Assembly: GCA_947469635.1 (NCBI GenBank)
Contig: CANIRG010000010.1
Location: 1-35,031, forward strand
DNA length: 35,031 bases
DNA from: Rhodospirillales bacterium
GTDB taxonomy: Bacteria; Pseudomonadota; Alphaproteobacteria; Reyranellales; Reyranellaceae
Reading direction: 5' to 3'
Part shown: positions 1-6,762 of the stretch, piece by piece
Layout of the letters: each line of letters begins with the position of its first letter
How positions within the stretch are numbered: position 1 is the first letter of the stretch
The notes under the pieces: generated by a model
Told to the model about the DNA's origin: nothing
Databases searched by the model: none
Seen by the model: the letters and a program-made list of their open reading frames with translations, nothing else
Made by a program: the position numbers and the translations under genes

Positions 1-111
1 CCCATGGCCTTCGCCATGATCGGCGGCATCGTCGTGGCGACGCTGCTCACGCTGCTGTTCCTCCCCGCGCTCTACGTCACCTGGTACCGCCTCAAGGAAC
101 CGGCGTCATAG
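1..111 (+). CDS. RND efflux transporter permease, C-terminal end (partial)
   Basis: Only the last 36 codons are in the window; the gene begins to the left of it. The reading frame opens at base 1 and ends with TAG at 109-111. It encodes a hydrophobic helix followed by LFLPALYVTWYRLK, which matches the last transmembrane helix of AcrB/MexB-type inner-membrane RND pumps. In those proteins a GG...T.LTL..LP.LY pattern sits just before a short cytoplasmic tail. By family knowledge it would export drugs or other amphipathic compounds using the proton gradient, together with a periplasmic adaptor and an outer-membrane channel. The stop codon abuts a strong hairpin, so this is the end of its operon. 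The substrate cannot be judged from this fragment. Confidence 0.8.
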   Translation, partial: PMAFAMIGGIVVATLLTLLFLPALYVTWYRLKEPAS

Positions 112-141
112 GAGCGCGCCACTGGAGTGGCGCGCTCCCTT
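111..141 (+). terminator. Rho-independent-type hairpin after the RND gene
   Basis: Bases 111-123 and 126-138 form a perfect 13-bp inverted repeat (in practice a 10-12 bp stem with a small loop), very GC-rich, starting on the last base of the RND stop codon. It is followed by only a short CTT run, so the U-tract is weak. The position between two same-strand genes fits transcription termination. Confidence 0.6.
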
Positions 142-184
142 GAGTGCTATGCTCCGGGTCAAATCTGATCGGAGCGAAACAACC

Positions 185-1201
185 ATGACCGCCATCCCCA
201 AGAGCTATCGTCGCGTCGTCCTCGTGAACCGTCCGCCGGGGGAGCCGGCTGAATCGGACTTCCGGGTTGAGGAGGTGGCGATGCCCGAGCCGCGGCATGG
301 CGAGGTGCTGGTGAAGGTCCATTACCTCTCGCTCGATCCCTACCAGCGCGGTCGTATGCGCGAGGCGGCGTCCTATGCCGCGGCCGTGGGGCTGGGCGAG
401 GTTATGACCGGCGGGATCGTGGGCGAGGTGGTGAAGTCGAGCCATCCCGTCTTCAAGGAAGGCGATATCGTCGAGGATCGGCTGGGCTGGCAGGAGTATG
501 CCATCGGCGGCGGGGCCACGATGCGGAGGGTCGACCCGAGCCTGGCGCCGATCTCGACGGCCAACGGCGTGCTCGGCATGCCGGGCATGACCGCCTATTT
601 CGGCCTGCTCGATGTCGGCCAGCCCAAGACCGGCGAGACCATCGTGGTGTCGGCGGCGTCGGGCGCGGTCGGCCAGGTGGTGGGGCAGATCGGCAAGATC
701 ATGGGCTGCCGCGTGGTCGGCATCGCGGGCGGCGCGAAGAAGTGCGGCTTCGTGACGGGTGAGCTCGGCTTCGACGCCTGCCTCGACTACAAGGCAGAGA
801 AGGACCTCGACGCGGCGCTGCGAGCTGCCTGCCCCAACGGCATCGATGTCTATTTCGACAATGTCGGCGGCGAGATCTCCGATGCCGTCCTGCGCAACAT
901 CAACTTCTTCGGGCGGGTGGCGCTCTGCGGCTCGATCTCGCAGTACAACGCCGCCTCGCCGCCGATGGGCCCGCGCCTGCTCGGCACCTTCGTCGGCAAG
1001 CGGGTCAACCTGCGCGGCTTCATCGTCACCGACTTCGCCGAGCGCTATGCGCCGGCACGGCGGCAGATGGGCGAGTGGGTCAGGAGCGGCCGCATCAAGT
1101 ATCGCGAGGACGTGGTGCAGGGCATCGACAAGGCGCCGCGCGCCTTCATCGGCATGCTGCGCGGCGAGAACTTCGGCAAGATGCTGGTGAAGATGGGATG
1201 A
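185..1201 (+). CDS. NADP-dependent medium-chain oxidoreductase (prostaglandin/leukotriene reductase type)
   Basis: A 338-residue MDR-superfamily enzyme without structural-zinc motifs. The signature LSLDPYQRGRM is at about residues 48-58 and the nucleotide-binding SAASGAVG loop at about 156-163, as in CurA/YncB and 15-oxoprostaglandin 13-reductase relatives. These reduce the double bond of alpha,beta-unsaturated ketones or aldehydes with NADPH in the cytosol. An upstream TTG at 140 is in frame, but ATG 185 has a GGAG ribosome site at 171-174 and gives the family's usual length and N-terminus, so I use it. The next gene, a CoA-transferase, starts 10 bases after the stop, suggesting co-transcription and perhaps a shared role in breakdown of a carbonyl compound. 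The physiological substrate is unknown. Confidence 0.88.
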   Translation: MTAIPKSYRRVVLVNRPPGEPAESDFRVEEVAMPEPRHGEVLVKVHYLSLDPYQRGRMREAASYAAAVGLGEVMTGGIVGEVVKSSHPVFKEGDIVEDRLGWQEYAIGGGATMRRVDPSLAPISTANGVLGMPGMTAYFGLLDVGQPKTGETIVVSAASGAVGQVVGQIGKIMGCRVVGIAGGAKKCGFVTGELGFDACLDYKAEKDLDAALRAACPNGIDVYFDNVGGEISDAVLRNINFFGRVALCGSISQYNAASPPMGPRLLGTFVGKRVNLRGFIVTDFAERYAPARRQMGEWVRSGRIKYREDVVQGIDKAPRAFIGMLRGENFGKMLVKMG

Positions 1202-1211
1202 GTTCCGGCGC

Positions 1212-2399
1212 ATGAGCTACGACGCGCCATTCGCCGGTCTCAAGGTCGTCGACCTGAGCCAGGGCATCGCCGGTCCCTATTGCGCGATGCTGCTGGCCCA
1301 GCATGGCGCCCGCGTCATCAAGGTCGAGAGCATCGGCGACGGCGACTGGGCGCGGACGCTCGGCACGCGCCACGGCAACCACACAGCCTTCTCCATCGTC
1401 GGCAACCTGGGCAAGCAGAGCATCGCCGTCGACCTCAAGAGCGAGAGAGGCAAGCAGGTGGTGTGGCGCCTGCTCGACGGCGCCGACGTCTTCCTCGAAG
1501 GGTTCAGGCCGGGCGTGATCGGGCGGCTCGGCTTCGACTATGAAGCGGTGTCGGCGCGCGAGCCGCGCCTCCTCTATCTCTCCATCTCGGGCTTCGGCCA
1601 GACCGGACCGCTGGCCGAGCGGCCGGCGATGGATCCGGTGCTGCAGGCCTACACCGGGCTGATGAACGAGAACCGCGGCGAGGACGGCATCCCCCATCGC
1701 GTGCCGGTGATCGTGGTCGACATGTCGACGGCGCTCTATGCCTTCCAGGCATTGTCGGCCGCGCTCTATGCCCGTCGCGACGAAGCCCGCGGCCGGCGGA
1801 TCGAGGTGAGCCTGATGCAGTCGGCCACCGCGCTGCAATCGATCCGCCTGATGGCCTGTCATCTCGAAGGCGGCACGATGCTGCCGGGCGGCGTGCCGGC
1901 CGGCGTGTTCAGGACGGCCGATGGCTGGATGACCATCCTCGCCATCAACGACCGCGACTGGAAGAGCCTGTGCGAGGCGATGGAGATGCCGGCGCTGGCC
2001 CAAGACCCGCGCTTCGCCGCGCCCGGCCTGCGGCTCACCAACCAGGAGGCGCTGTACGCCATCGTGCGGCCGGCGATTGCGGCGCAGTGCTCGGCGGTGT
2101 GGGGCGAGCGTCTGTCGCGGGCACGGCTGATGCACGAGCGGCTGCTGAGCTATGCCGAGTTCCTCGACCAGCCGCAGGTGCGCGAGACCGGCCTCATCCA
2201 GTGGCTGGGCCAGTCGGGTCCCGGCGGCGCGGTCCCGGTGCCCGTCCTGCCCGGAACCTCGCCGCGCGCCGACGGTACGCCGCTCGCGACGGCCCCGGTC
2301 ACCGGCCAGCACAGCGCGGCCATCCTGTCCGAGCACGGCTACGGCGCCAGCGAGATCAATGCCCTGCTGGCCGACGGCGTCGTGGCCCAGTTGGCCTAG
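1212..2399 (+). CDS. CaiB/BaiF (class III) CoA-transferase
   Basis: A 395-residue protein of the family III CoA-transferases, which move CoA between acyl groups through an aspartyl thioester. Visible signatures are VDLSQGIAGPYCAMLLAQ-type opening residues (14-30), the FLEGFRPG loop (94-101), SGFGQTGP (126-133) and the VVD motif. Its Asp170 aligns with the catalytic Asp169 of formyl-CoA transferase. The length is normal for the family. It follows the MDR reductase by 10 bases and is probably co-transcribed. Its TAG stop (2397-2399) overlaps tail to tail with the stop of the minus-strand hipA-like gene, leaving no room for a separate terminator. Acyl donor and acceptor cannot be predicted from this sequence; carnitine, formyl/oxalyl, succinyl and bile-acid type reactions all occur in the family. 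Confidence 0.9.
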   Translation: MSYDAPFAGLKVVDLSQGIAGPYCAMLLAQHGARVIKVESIGDGDWARTLGTRHGNHTAFSIVGNLGKQSIAVDLKSERGKQVVWRLLDGADVFLEGFRPGVIGRLGFDYEAVSAREPRLLYLSISGFGQTGPLAERPAMDPVLQAYTGLMNENRGEDGIPHRVPVIVVDMSTALYAFQALSAALYARRDEARGRRIEVSLMQSATALQSIRLMACHLEGGTMLPGGVPAGVFRTADGWMTILAINDRDWKSLCEAMEMPALAQDPRFAAPGLRLTNQEALYAIVRPAIAAQCSAVWGERLSRARLMHERLLSYAEFLDQPQVRETGLIQWLGQSGPGGAVPVPVLPGTSPRADGTPLATAPVTGQHSAAILSEHGYGASEINALLADGVVAQLA

Positions 2400-3613
2400 C
2401 CGGTCAGCTCTTCCAGGCATCGCGTCGCGCGCGCTTTCAGGACACGCGACAGCCGGGCGATGACCGGATGGCGCAGGCCGCCGGCATGGACGCGGTCGGT
2501 GAGCGCGGGAAGCTCCCAGATCATCGCCTGCGCGCGGGCGCGGGCACGGCGCTGGAGCTGGCCGCTTTCGAAGCCGAGCTCGCTCTCCGCCTTCTGCCAT
2601 TGCCGCCGGCCGATGCCGGCGAGATGGCGCTCGCCGCCGATCTCCATCCGCATCTCGAGCTTGCGCTCGTCGAGCCGGTCGTAAGGCAAGGCGCTCGACA
2701 GGTCGTAGAGCGGCGCGAGGCGCAGCCTGCCGCCGGCGCCATGGAGCAGCGAATAGTTGCGCGCGTCTGCGTCGGTGCCGCCGATCAGCCAGTTGAATAC
2801 AAGCGAATCGACGAAGGTCTCGACGTCGTCCTGCGGCCGGCTCGACTGCTTGCGCAGCAGCTTCACGATGTCGGCCGGCGCAGGATCGCTGCCGAGCGCC
2901 TGGCACAGGTCCTCCTGATGGACGCGCACGATGTCGCCATCGGGCTGCGCGACTCGGTCGTAGCGCTCGACGACGAGAGCGGTCTCCTCGCCGAAGCGGC
3001 GGATCGAGCTCGCCGCCGCCGGGAAGCGGAGCGCGCGGGCCAGGGTCAGGCAGAAGTGCTCGTTTTCGGCCTGGCCCTCGGAGGCATTGCCTTGCGGCTT
3101 CAGGATGTGCGTCGTCGGCAGCCGGCCGGACGGCACGCCCCAGCGGTCACGCTGGAGAAAGAGGGCCGTCTTGGCGCCTGCGCCGGCGAGGCAGAACTGG
3201 CCGGTGTCCTTCGGCAGGCGTCCCGCGGCGGGATCCCGCTTCAGCGCCTGCAGCCGCTCGCCGACCTCGCCGTCGGTCAGCCACTCCGCCTCCGCAGGCG
3301 GGCCCGAGAGCATGGCCTGCGCCTTCGCTGGTGCTACGACCTGCACCGCGCCGGCGCAGTCCTCACCGACATGGGCAATGAGGGCGAATGGCTCACCCGT
3401 CGGGGCGTTAGGCAAAAGACCGCGAATGAATGACTCGACGGCCGGCCCCTCGTGCTCGGTTACGGCGAGCGGGAGCGACAGCGACAGCGGCATCGCCTTG
3501 GCGAAGGCCTGCCAGGCCGGCTCGTAGCGGAAGGAGATCCGGTCGGGGTGGATTTTTCGAAGGCTTCCCACGATCCGGCCGTCGAGGAGGACGGCGAGAC
3601 TCTCGTCGGTCAT
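2396..3613 (-). CDS. hipA: HipA-family Ser/Thr kinase toxin
   Basis: A 405-residue HipA-like protein with both usual parts: an N-terminal HipA_N-like domain (about 1-100) and the C-terminal kinase domain. Visible kinase elements are the glycine-loop equivalent LAGAGAKTAL (142-151), THILKP with the likely ATP-binding Lys172, HQEDLCQALG (232-241), the catalytic-loop Asp281 with Asn286 in GGTDADARN, and the metal-binding Asp304 in LYDLSSALP. HipA of E. coli phosphorylates glutamyl-tRNA synthetase and induces dormancy; the target here is unknown. Two deviations stand out. Cys141 lies where E. coli HipA has the autophosphorylated Ser150, and the catalytic loop has Asp-Ala-Arg where His-Ala-Lys is usual. 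ATG 3613 overlaps the upstream antitoxin stop by 4 bases (ATGA), a typical toxin-antitoxin coupling. Confidence 0.85.
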   Translation of the reverse strand: MTDESLAVLLDGRIVGSLRKIHPDRISFRYEPAWQAFAKAMPLSLSLPLAVTEHEGPAVESFIRGLLPNAPTGEPFALIAHVGEDCAGAVQVVAPAKAQAMLSGPPAEAEWLTDGEVGERLQALKRDPAAGRLPKDTGQFCLAGAGAKTALFLQRDRWGVPSGRLPTTHILKPQGNASEGQAENEHFCLTLARALRFPAAASSIRRFGEETALVVERYDRVAQPDGDIVRVHQEDLCQALGSDPAPADIVKLLRKQSSRPQDDVETFVDSLVFNWLIGGTDADARNYSLLHGAGGRLRLAPLYDLSSALPYDRLDERKLEMRMEIGGERHLAGIGRRQWQKAESELGFESGQLQRRARARAQAMIWELPALTDRVHAGGLRHPVIARLSRVLKARATRCLEELTG

Positions 3614-4041
3614 ACCGCGCGGCCTCGCGCGCGCTCGATGAGGGCGTCGATGTCGATGTCGGGCCGATCCGGCATCGGCACGAAGGACGGCGTGGGAGGA
3701 GGAGCGGCAACTCGCGGAGGACGGGGCGGACGAGCTACCCGTGGTGCGCGCACGGGTCGGTCGGGTGGCGGTGCCTTGGCAGGCAACACGGGCACCGCTT
3801 CGGAAAGCGCAACCGTCGGCTGCTCGACCCGAGCCTCGCCGGGAATCTCGAGCTTGATCTCCAGCACCTGGAGCGTCTTCAGAAGAAGGCCGATTTCAGC
3901 GCGGGGCTTGCCTTGCTCGATGGCGACGATCCATTGCCGGCTGACGCCGACCTGATCCGCTAAAGTCTGCTGGCCCCAACTGCGCTGGCGCCGCCGTTCA
4001 CGGATGGCGGAGCCGAGATCGCTTGGCGTTTCGATATACAC
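3610..4041 (-). CDS. hipB: HipB-like XRE-family antitoxin with proline-rich C-terminal extension
   Basis: A 143-residue protein. Residues 8-62 form a helix-turn-helix of the Cro/C1/XRE type (GSAIRERRRQRSWGQQTLAD, then VSRQWIVAIEQGK), as in HipB. Instead of ending near residue 75-90 it continues through a proline/arginine-rich stretch (about 84-127) to a short helical tail IDIDALIERARG. The start is GTG 4041, preceded by AAAGGG at 4047-4052 with 5-base spacing on the minus strand. It should neutralise the HipA-like kinase encoded immediately downstream and repress its own promoter. A sigma70-like promoter and three copies of an 18-bp palindrome lie just upstream, which fits autoregulation. The identity as antitoxin is an inference from gene order and fold. 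Confidence 0.82.
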   Translation of the reverse strand: MYIETPSDLGSAIRERRRQRSWGQQTLADQVGVSRQWIVAIEQGKPRAEIGLLLKTLQVLEIKLEIPGEARVEQPTVALSEAVPVLPAKAPPPDRPVRAPRVARPPRPPRVAAPPPTPSFVPMPDRPDIDIDALIERARGRAV

Positions 4042-4051
4042 TGGTACCCTT

Positions 4052-4069
4052 TGTCAACGTACGACGACA
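4052..4069. promoter_or_regulatory. Operator palindrome, copy 1
   Basis: The 18-mer fits TGTC-N2-CGTACG-N2-GACA exactly, a near-perfect dyad. It lies over the predicted hipB transcription start and touches the -10 box, where a bound repressor would block initiation. Likely bound by the HipB-like protein (inference). Confidence 0.65.
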
Positions 4070-4097
4070 TCATATATGTGTAATCGTTCGGCGACAA
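4069..4097 (-). promoter_or_regulatory. Predicted sigma70-type promoter of hipBA
   Basis: On the minus strand TTGTCG (4092-4097) and TATGAT (4069-4074) are separated by exactly 17 bases, matching the -35 consensus at 4 of 6 and the -10 at 5 of 6 positions. Transcription would begin near 4062, giving a leader of about 20 bases before GTG 4041. Palindrome copies overlap the -35/spacer region and the start-site region. Confidence 0.6.
4079..4096. promoter_or_regulatory. Operator palindrome, copy 2 (degenerate)
   Basis: Matches the same TGTC-N2-CGTACG-N2-GACA pattern at 12 of 14 specified positions. It starts exactly 27 bases after copy 1 and covers the spacer and -35 box of the predicted hipB promoter. 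Confidence 0.5.
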
Positions 4098-4132
4098 GGA
4101 TTAAATCGTCCGCCTACGTACAATACTCGCAC

Positions 4133-4150
4133 TGTCTCCGTACGATGACA
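4133..4150. promoter_or_regulatory. Operator palindrome, copy 3, on the side of the divergent operon
   Basis: Again an exact fit to TGTC-N2-CGTACG-N2-GACA, identical to copy 1 at 15 of 18 bases. It starts 54 bases after copy 2, that is, twice the 27-base spacing. It lies just downstream of a possible plus-strand -10 box (TACAAT, 4119-4124; no convincing -35) and upstream of the PRISE-type reductase start at 4196, so it could control that operon as well. Confidence 0.6.
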
Positions 4151-4195
4151 AGAGCCGACAATGGGCAGAGCGGAAAAATCATGCGATGAAGCCTG

Positions 4196-5266
4196 ATGCC
4201 ATCGCCCAACAAAGCCGTCGTGATTGGCGCCTTGGGCGTCATCGGCCGCTATATCGTCGAGAAGCTGCTGGCCGAAGGCGACTGGCAGGTGATCGGCCTG
4301 TCGCGACGTGCCGCCCCCAGCACCCCGCGCTATCGCCACGTCGCCGTCGACCTGCTCGATACCCATGACGTGGTGAGCAAGCTCACGCATCTCGGCGACG
4401 TCACCCACGTATTCTATGCCGCCTTCCAACCCGGCAGCGGCGGAAACGCGGCGAGCTATGCCTCGGTGATCGCGCCCAATCGCGACATGCTGGTGAATGG
4501 CGTGACGGCCATCCATCGCCAGTCCAAATCTCTCAAGCGCGTCGTGCTGGTGACCGGCACCAAATATTACGGCGTCCATCTCGGCCCTGTGAAGACGCCG
4601 ATGCGCGAGACCGATCCGCGCCACATGCCGCCGGATTTCTATTTCGACCAGGTCGACTGGCTCGCGGATTTCCAGCGCGGCAAGCCCTGGAGCTGGACGG
4701 AGCTGCGGCCCCAGACACTGTGCGGCTTCGCGCCCGGCACCGCCATGAGCATCCTGCCCGCCATCGCCGTCTATGCCGCGATCTCCAAGGAGCTCGGCCT
4801 GCCACTGCGCTTTCCCGGCAAGCCCGGCGCCTACGGCGCGATCTACCAGGTGACCGCCTCGTCTCATTTCGCCAGCGCCGCCCTGTGGGCCGCGACCGAG
4901 CCGCGCTGCGCCAACGCGGCCTTCAACATCACCAACGGCGACTATTTCCGCTGGCGCAACGTCTGGCCCCGCATCGCCCGGGTCTTCGACATGCAGGTGG
5001 GCGAGGTCCAGACCATCAGCCTCACCCAGCACATGGCCGACAAGTCCGAGCTGTGGTCGGCGATGACGCGGAAACACGGCCTGAAGGAGTTCGACTTTGG
5101 CCAGCTCGTCGCCTGGCCCTTCGCCGATTACGTGTTCGGCTCGGAGTGGGACGTGATGTCCGACGTCACCAAGTCGCGCCTCAACGGCTTTCATGACGTG
5201 GTCGATTCCGAGGCGATGTTCGAACGCCTGCTCACCCGCTTCCGCCAGGAGAAGATCGTCCCATGA
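4196..5266 (+). CDS. PRISE-type (progesterone 5-beta-reductase/iridoid synthase-like) SDR oxidoreductase
   Basis: A 356-residue extended/atypical short-chain dehydrogenase. The Rossmann loop GALGVIG is at residues 11-17. The family's unusual catalytic pair is visible: Lys123 in LVTGTKYYG and Tyr149 in PPDFYFDQVDWL. The segment LRPQTLCGFAPG (about 166-180) and the stretch YAAISKELGLPLRFPG are characteristic of PRISE proteins. Members reduce activated C=C bonds of enones with NADPH. ATG 4196 is the first in-frame start; the in-frame ATG at 4181 runs into a stop. The ribosome site is weak. It heads an operon: the next gene overlaps its stop by 4 bases. The upstream region contains palindromes shared with the divergent hipBA pair. 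The natural substrate is unknown. Confidence 0.85.
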   Translation: MPSPNKAVVIGALGVIGRYIVEKLLAEGDWQVIGLSRRAAPSTPRYRHVAVDLLDTHDVVSKLTHLGDVTHVFYAAFQPGSGGNAASYASVIAPNRDMLVNGVTAIHRQSKSLKRVVLVTGTKYYGVHLGPVKTPMRETDPRHMPPDFYFDQVDWLADFQRGKPWSWTELRPQTLCGFAPGTAMSILPAIAVYAAISKELGLPLRFPGKPGAYGAIYQVTASSHFASAALWAATEPRCANAAFNITNGDYFRWRNVWPRIARVFDMQVGEVQTISLTQHMADKSELWSAMTRKHGLKEFDFGQLVAWPFADYVFGSEWDVMSDVTKSRLNGFHDVVDSEAMFERLLTRFRQEKIVP

Positions 5267-5814
5267 TCACGCCCATCGATCCCGCGACCTACGCCGAGCG
5301 CAAATGGCTGAACGGCGGCGGCACCATGGTCGACATCGCCACCGGCCCGGACGACCTCTGGCGCTTCAGCCGAACCCCCATCGTCGCGGCCGGCCCCTTC
5401 TCCGACTACAAGGGCCACGATCGCTGCCAGGTGCTGATCAAGGGGCGCGGGATCGCGCTCAAGACGCCCCATGGCGAGATCGACGTCCGGACACCGTTCG
5501 AGCCGGCCCGCTTCGCCGGCGAGACCAGCATCGTGAGCCAGCTCGACGACGGGCCGGTCGAGGTCGTCAACCTGATCGGCGACCGCGCCGCCGTGCGCAT
5601 CGACCTGCAGGTGGCAACCCAGGGCCGGTACGTCGTGCTCCACCCCGGCACCCACATTGCCTACTGCGTGCCGGGCGAAGACGCCGCTCTCGACTGCGGC
5701 GGCGAAAAACACGCGCTGGCCGGCGATCGTGCCTTGCGGATCGAGCCCATGCGACGGACGATCCTCGCCGCGACGGGCGGGCGTCTGCTGGTCGCCAGCA
5801 TTCTTCGGATCTGA
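5263..5814 (+). CDS. HutD/Ves-family protein
   Basis: A 183-residue HutD-like bicupin. The family's opening pattern is present as WLNGGGTMVDIATGP (about 15-29), followed by WRFSRTPIVAAGPFSDYKGHDR with the typical WR.S, GPFS and G.DR residues. PFEPARFAGE and VNLIGDRAAVRI correspond to the conserved second half. HutD proteins are found with histidine-utilisation genes and may bind formylglutamate or act as a regulator, but no hut genes lie in this window. The gene overlaps the preceding reductase by ATGA at 5263-5266, implying translational coupling, and the PanE-like gene follows after 12 bases. The role here is unassigned. Confidence 0.8.
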   Translation: MITPIDPATYAERKWLNGGGTMVDIATGPDDLWRFSRTPIVAAGPFSDYKGHDRCQVLIKGRGIALKTPHGEIDVRTPFEPARFAGETSIVSQLDDGPVEVVNLIGDRAAVRIDLQVATQGRYVVLHPGTHIAYCVPGEDAALDCGGEKHALAGDRALRIEPMRRTILAATGGRLLVASILRI

Positions 5815-5826
5815 GGGAGTTCTTCG

Positions 5827-6750
5827 ATGCGTATCGCGGTTGTGGGAGCCGGCGGAGTCGGCGGCGGGTTCGGAGCGGCGCTGGCCAAGGCCGGAGGCGA
5901 CGTCACCTTCATCGCGCGCGGTGCCCATCTCGCCGCCATGAAGAGCAAGGGCCTTCGCATCGAGGGCGGTCGCGGCGAGACCCATCTCCACCCCGCCCAG
6001 GCGACCGACGATCCGAAGACCGTCGGGCCGGTCGACATCGTGCTGTTCTGCGTCAAGCTGTGGGACGTCGAGAGCGCCGGCGAGCACATCAAGCCATTGG
6101 TCGGCCCCGACACGGCGGTGATCCCGCTGCAGAACGGCATCGATGCGCCGGAGCGGCTGGTGCCGATCCTGGGCGCCGGCGCCGTCATGGGCGGCGTTGC
6201 CCAGATCAGCGCCTCGATCGTCGAGCCCGGGGTGATCCGCCAGGTCGGCACCTTCATGCGCATGCTGTTCGGCGAGCTCGACGGCAGCCCCAGCAAGCGC
6301 AGCGAGGCGCTGCTGGCGCTCTGCCAGAAGGCCGGCTTCGACGTGGTGCTGAGCGACCAGATCCTGACCGAGCTCTGGATGAAGTTCGTCCTGCTCGCGA
6401 CCAACGCCAGCGTGACGGCGCTGACGCGCCAGCCGATCGGCCGGCTGCGCGACGATCCCGACATGCAGGCGCAGTTCATCGCCGCCTACAACGAGGTGAT
6501 CGAGGTCGGCCGCGCCAAGGGGGTGAAGCTGCCCGCCGACGCGCTCGACAAGATGCTGGCCTTCAACAAGAACGCGCCCGCCACCATGAAGGCTTCGATG
6601 GCCCTCGACCTCGAGCGCGGCAACCGCATCGAGCTGCCGTGGCTGGGCGGCAAGGTGGTCGAGATGGGCCGCCAGCTCGGCGTGCCGACGCCCACCCATG
6701 CGACGATGTACGCCGCCCTCAAGCCCTACGTGCTCGGCACCCCGAGCTAG
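5827..6750 (+). CDS. 2-dehydropantoate 2-reductase-like dehydrogenase (ketopantoate reductase family)
   Basis: A 307-residue protein with the ApbA/PanE layout. It has an N-terminal NADP-binding loop GAGGVGGGFG (7-16), LFCVKLWD (73-80), the PLQNG motif with Asn103 (100-104), and a helical C-terminal domain with ELWMKF, whose Lys186 aligns with the catalytic lysine of E. coli PanE. The first of the usual asparagines following that lysine is Leu190, so it may be a paralogue acting on another 2-keto acid rather than the pantothenate enzyme. A strong ribosome site, GAGGGAG, lies at about 5813-5819. It is the third gene of the reductase-HutD operon, with 12-base gaps on both sides. Confidence 0.83.
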   Translation: MRIAVVGAGGVGGGFGAALAKAGGDVTFIARGAHLAAMKSKGLRIEGGRGETHLHPAQATDDPKTVGPVDIVLFCVKLWDVESAGEHIKPLVGPDTAVIPLQNGIDAPERLVPILGAGAVMGGVAQISASIVEPGVIRQVGTFMRMLFGELDGSPSKRSEALLALCQKAGFDVVLSDQILTELWMKFVLLATNASVTALTRQPIGRLRDDPDMQAQFIAAYNEVIEVGRAKGVKLPADALDKMLAFNKNAPATMKASMALDLERGNRIELPWLGGKVVEMGRQLGVPTPTHATMYAALKPYVLGTPS

Positions 6751-6762
6751 AAGGAACCGACC

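Noticed and set aside
140-184. In-frame TTG start 15 codons before the reductase start
   Set aside because: It abuts the terminator hairpin, has no ribosome site, and the extra residues do not fit the family; ATG 185 has GGAG at a suitable distance.
4111-4128. A fourth operator copy around CGTAC at 4117
   Set aside because: Only about half of the specified bases match and it does not fit the 27-base phasing.
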